Made by a program: the position numbers and the translations under genes
Assembly (NCBI RefSeq): GCF_001044395.1
Contig: NZ_JANU01000029.1
Span: forward strand, 1-64,000
Reading direction: 5' to 3'
Source of the DNA: Caenimonas sp. SL110
GTDB taxonomy: Bacteria; Pseudomonadota; Gammaproteobacteria; Burkholderiales; Burkholderiaceae_C
Length of the DNA: 64,000 bases
The notes under the pieces: generated by a model
What the model saw: only the letters and a program-made list of their open reading frames with translations
Databases searched by the model: none
Told to the model about the DNA's origin: nothing
Part shown: positions 62,959-64,000 of the stretch, piece after piece
Layout: each line of letters opens with the position of its first letter
How positions within the stretch are numbered: the stretch's first letter is position 1

Positions 62959-63911
62959 CTGCGCGCATCGAAGTCGTCGTCTCCGCCGTGCGCGCGATCG
63001 CGCGTGACGTGGTGCAGGTTGACCTGAAGGCGCGAAGCGGGGTGGCCCTTGCGGGCGCCGAGGCTGGCGCGCACATCGACCTGCACCTGCCGCATGGCCC
63101 GGTGCGCCAGTACTCGCTGGTCAATGCCCAGCCGGAAAGTGCGCCGATGGATCACTGGCGCATTGCGATCGGCTGGGACGCCAACAGCCGCGGCGGTTCG
63201 CACTGGATTCACGAGAAGCTGCGTGTCGGACAGGTACTGCAGGCCAGCAGTCCCCGCAACCAGTTCCGCCTGGACCCCGCGCATCGGCGTGTGCTCCTGG
63301 TGGCTGGCGGCATCGGCATGACCCCCATCTACGCCATGGCCCGGCATTGCGCCGCGATGGGCATTGACTGGCAACTCATTGCCTGCGCCCGCTCCGCCAC
63401 GCGGCAGGTCTATGCCGAAGAACTGAAGGCGCTGGGTGCCGACCGCGTCGAGACCTGGTGCGACGCTGACCGCGGCGCGCCGATCGACCTGTCCGCACGG
63501 CTCGCCCACCAGCGCTGGGATGGCGTGTACGCCTGCGGTCCCGCGCCGATGCTCAACGCGCTTGAGCAGGCCGCATCCCATTGGACAGCGGGGAGCGTGC
63601 GCGTGGAACGATTCAAGGCCGGGCAGCCTGTCGCCAGTGAGCGCAAGGTGTTTGAACTCGTGCTCGCACAAAGCGGCCTCGCAACCCAGGTGAGCGCCGA
63701 AGAGTCCGTCCTCGATGCGATCGAGCGTTTGGGCATGGACCATCCATCGTCGTGCCGCGAGGGCCTGTGCGGCACGTGCGAGGCCCCCGTTCTCGACGGG
63801 CAGGTCGAGCACCACGACAGTGTTCTCAGCGCCGCCGAGAAAGCAACGAACGAGCGTCTCATGGTGTGCGTGTCACGCTGCGCAGGCGCGCGATTGGTGC
63901 TGGATCTCTGA
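62955..63911 (+). CDS. Rieske oxygenase reductase (VanB-like)
   Basis: The 318-residue protein is a class IA-type reductase: an N-terminal FMN/flavin domain (HIDLHLPHGPVRQYSLVNAQ), an NAD-binding domain (RVLLVAGGIGMTPIYAMARH, YACGPAPMLNALEQAASH) and a C-terminal plant-type [2Fe-2S] ferredoxin domain with cysteines in SSCREGLCGTCEAPVLDG plus a distal Cys (LMVCVSRCAG). It passes electrons from NAD(P)H to the oxygenase. It overlaps the oxygenase gene by four bases. Confidence 0.9.
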   Translation: MTARIEVVVSAVRAIARDVVQVDLKARSGVALAGAEAGAHIDLHLPHGPVRQYSLVNAQPESAPMDHWRIAIGWDANSRGGSHWIHEKLRVGQVLQASSPRNQFRLDPAHRRVLLVAGGIGMTPIYAMARHCAAMGIDWQLIACARSATRQVYAEELKALGADRVETWCDADRGAPIDLSARLAHQRWDGVYACGPAPMLNALEQAASHWTAGSVRVERFKAGQPVASERKVFELVLAQSGLATQVSAEESVLDAIERLGMDHPSSCREGLCGTCEAPVLDGQVEHHDSVLSAAEKATNERLMVCVSRCAGARLVLDL

Positions 63912-63943
63912 AGACTTCAAATCTCCATTAACGACACATCCTC

Positions 63944-64000
63944 ATGCAAACGACTGACAAGAGTAAGGTGGCCATCGTCACCGGAGGCGCCTCCGGTTTC
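63944..64000 (+). CDS. SDR-family oxidoreductase, 5' fragment
   Basis: The first 19 codons read MQTTDKSKVAIVTGGASGF, which contains the TGGxSGxG Rossmann start of short-chain dehydrogenases. The gene is cut by the window edge. Its position 32 bp after the reductase suggests it belongs to the same catabolic operon. Confidence 0.75.
   Translation, partial: MQTTDKSKVAIVTGGASGF

Overview
The window looks like a chromosomal segment of a GC-rich betaproteobacterium of the order Burkholderiales, probably near Comamonadaceae. The evidence is the high G+C by eye, four Bug-type solute receptors, an intact folC-SPOR-cvpA-purF block, a tamA-tamB pair next to murB and yajQ, and a family of mosaic inverted repeats between genes. 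No rRNA, integrase, transposase, CRISPR array or prophage is visible. This is mostly core genome with a few accessory insertions.

Layout. 0.1-3.3 kb: ybaK, plsY, then a ribbon-helix-helix regulator behind a perfect 22-bp palindrome and translationally coupled to a PHB-depolymerase-like esterase. 3.3-6.5 kb: a glycine-zipper protein, a STAS-like protein and an RTX protein built from a duplicated module. 6.6-7.7 kb: an AT-rich patch with a solitary GSU2403-type nucleotidyltransferase. 7.7-10.8 kb: three Bug receptors. 10.8-13.1 kb: an RNB-domain RNase and an uncertain small gene. 13.2-16.6 kb: a 1153-residue cadherin/Calx-beta/VCBS protein whose SGNH-like hydrolase domain appears cut in two by Calx-beta repeats. 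16.7-20 kb: an alpha/beta hydrolase lipoprotein, a divergent LysR gene and a fourth Bug receptor. 20-24.3 kb: GST, HTH protein, murQ, a small Lys/Ala-rich secreted protein, and an XRE-nucleotidyltransferase module. 24.4-33 kb: M3 oligopeptidase, a GIN-domain protein, a TPR lipoprotein candidate and an MdlA/MdlB-type ABC pair. 33-34.1 kb: an Xre-RES toxin-antitoxin module. 34.1-40.8 kb: M1 aminopeptidase, RsgA, an IlvD/Edd dehydratase, a 5 x 38 bp tandem hairpin array and a ClpP paralogue. 40.8-44.8 kb: enolase-superfamily enzyme, MFS transporter, aspartic protease and yajQ, all on the minus strand. 44.8-51.5 kb: murB, tamA, tamB. 51.7-60.3 kb: argG, ppnP, a 2TM glycine-zipper protein, an ArsC/Spx-like protein, folC, a SPOR protein, cvpA, purF and gltX. 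60.35-60.72 kb: tRNA-Ala, tRNA-Glu, tRNA-Asp and a terminator. 60.9-64 kb: a LysR gene divergent from a Rieske oxygenase/reductase pair and the start of an SDR gene.

Working together. The catabolic themes are uptake or sensing of organic acids (Bug proteins), sugar-acid dehydration (IlvD/Edd dehydratase and the enolase-superfamily enzyme with its MFS neighbour), aromatic O-demethylation or ring oxidation (VanAB-like pair), polyhydroxyalkanoate or ester hydrolysis, and muropeptide recycling (murQ). Most intergenic gaps between convergent or stalled operons are filled by the same mosaic inverted repeats. The most unusual observations are the split SGNH domain, the 38-bp hairpin array, the XRE-nucleotidyltransferase operon with an operator over an apparently leaderless promoter, and a 12-codon ORF with its own promoter between rsgA and the dehydratase gene. 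All product calls come from reading motifs; no database search was run.
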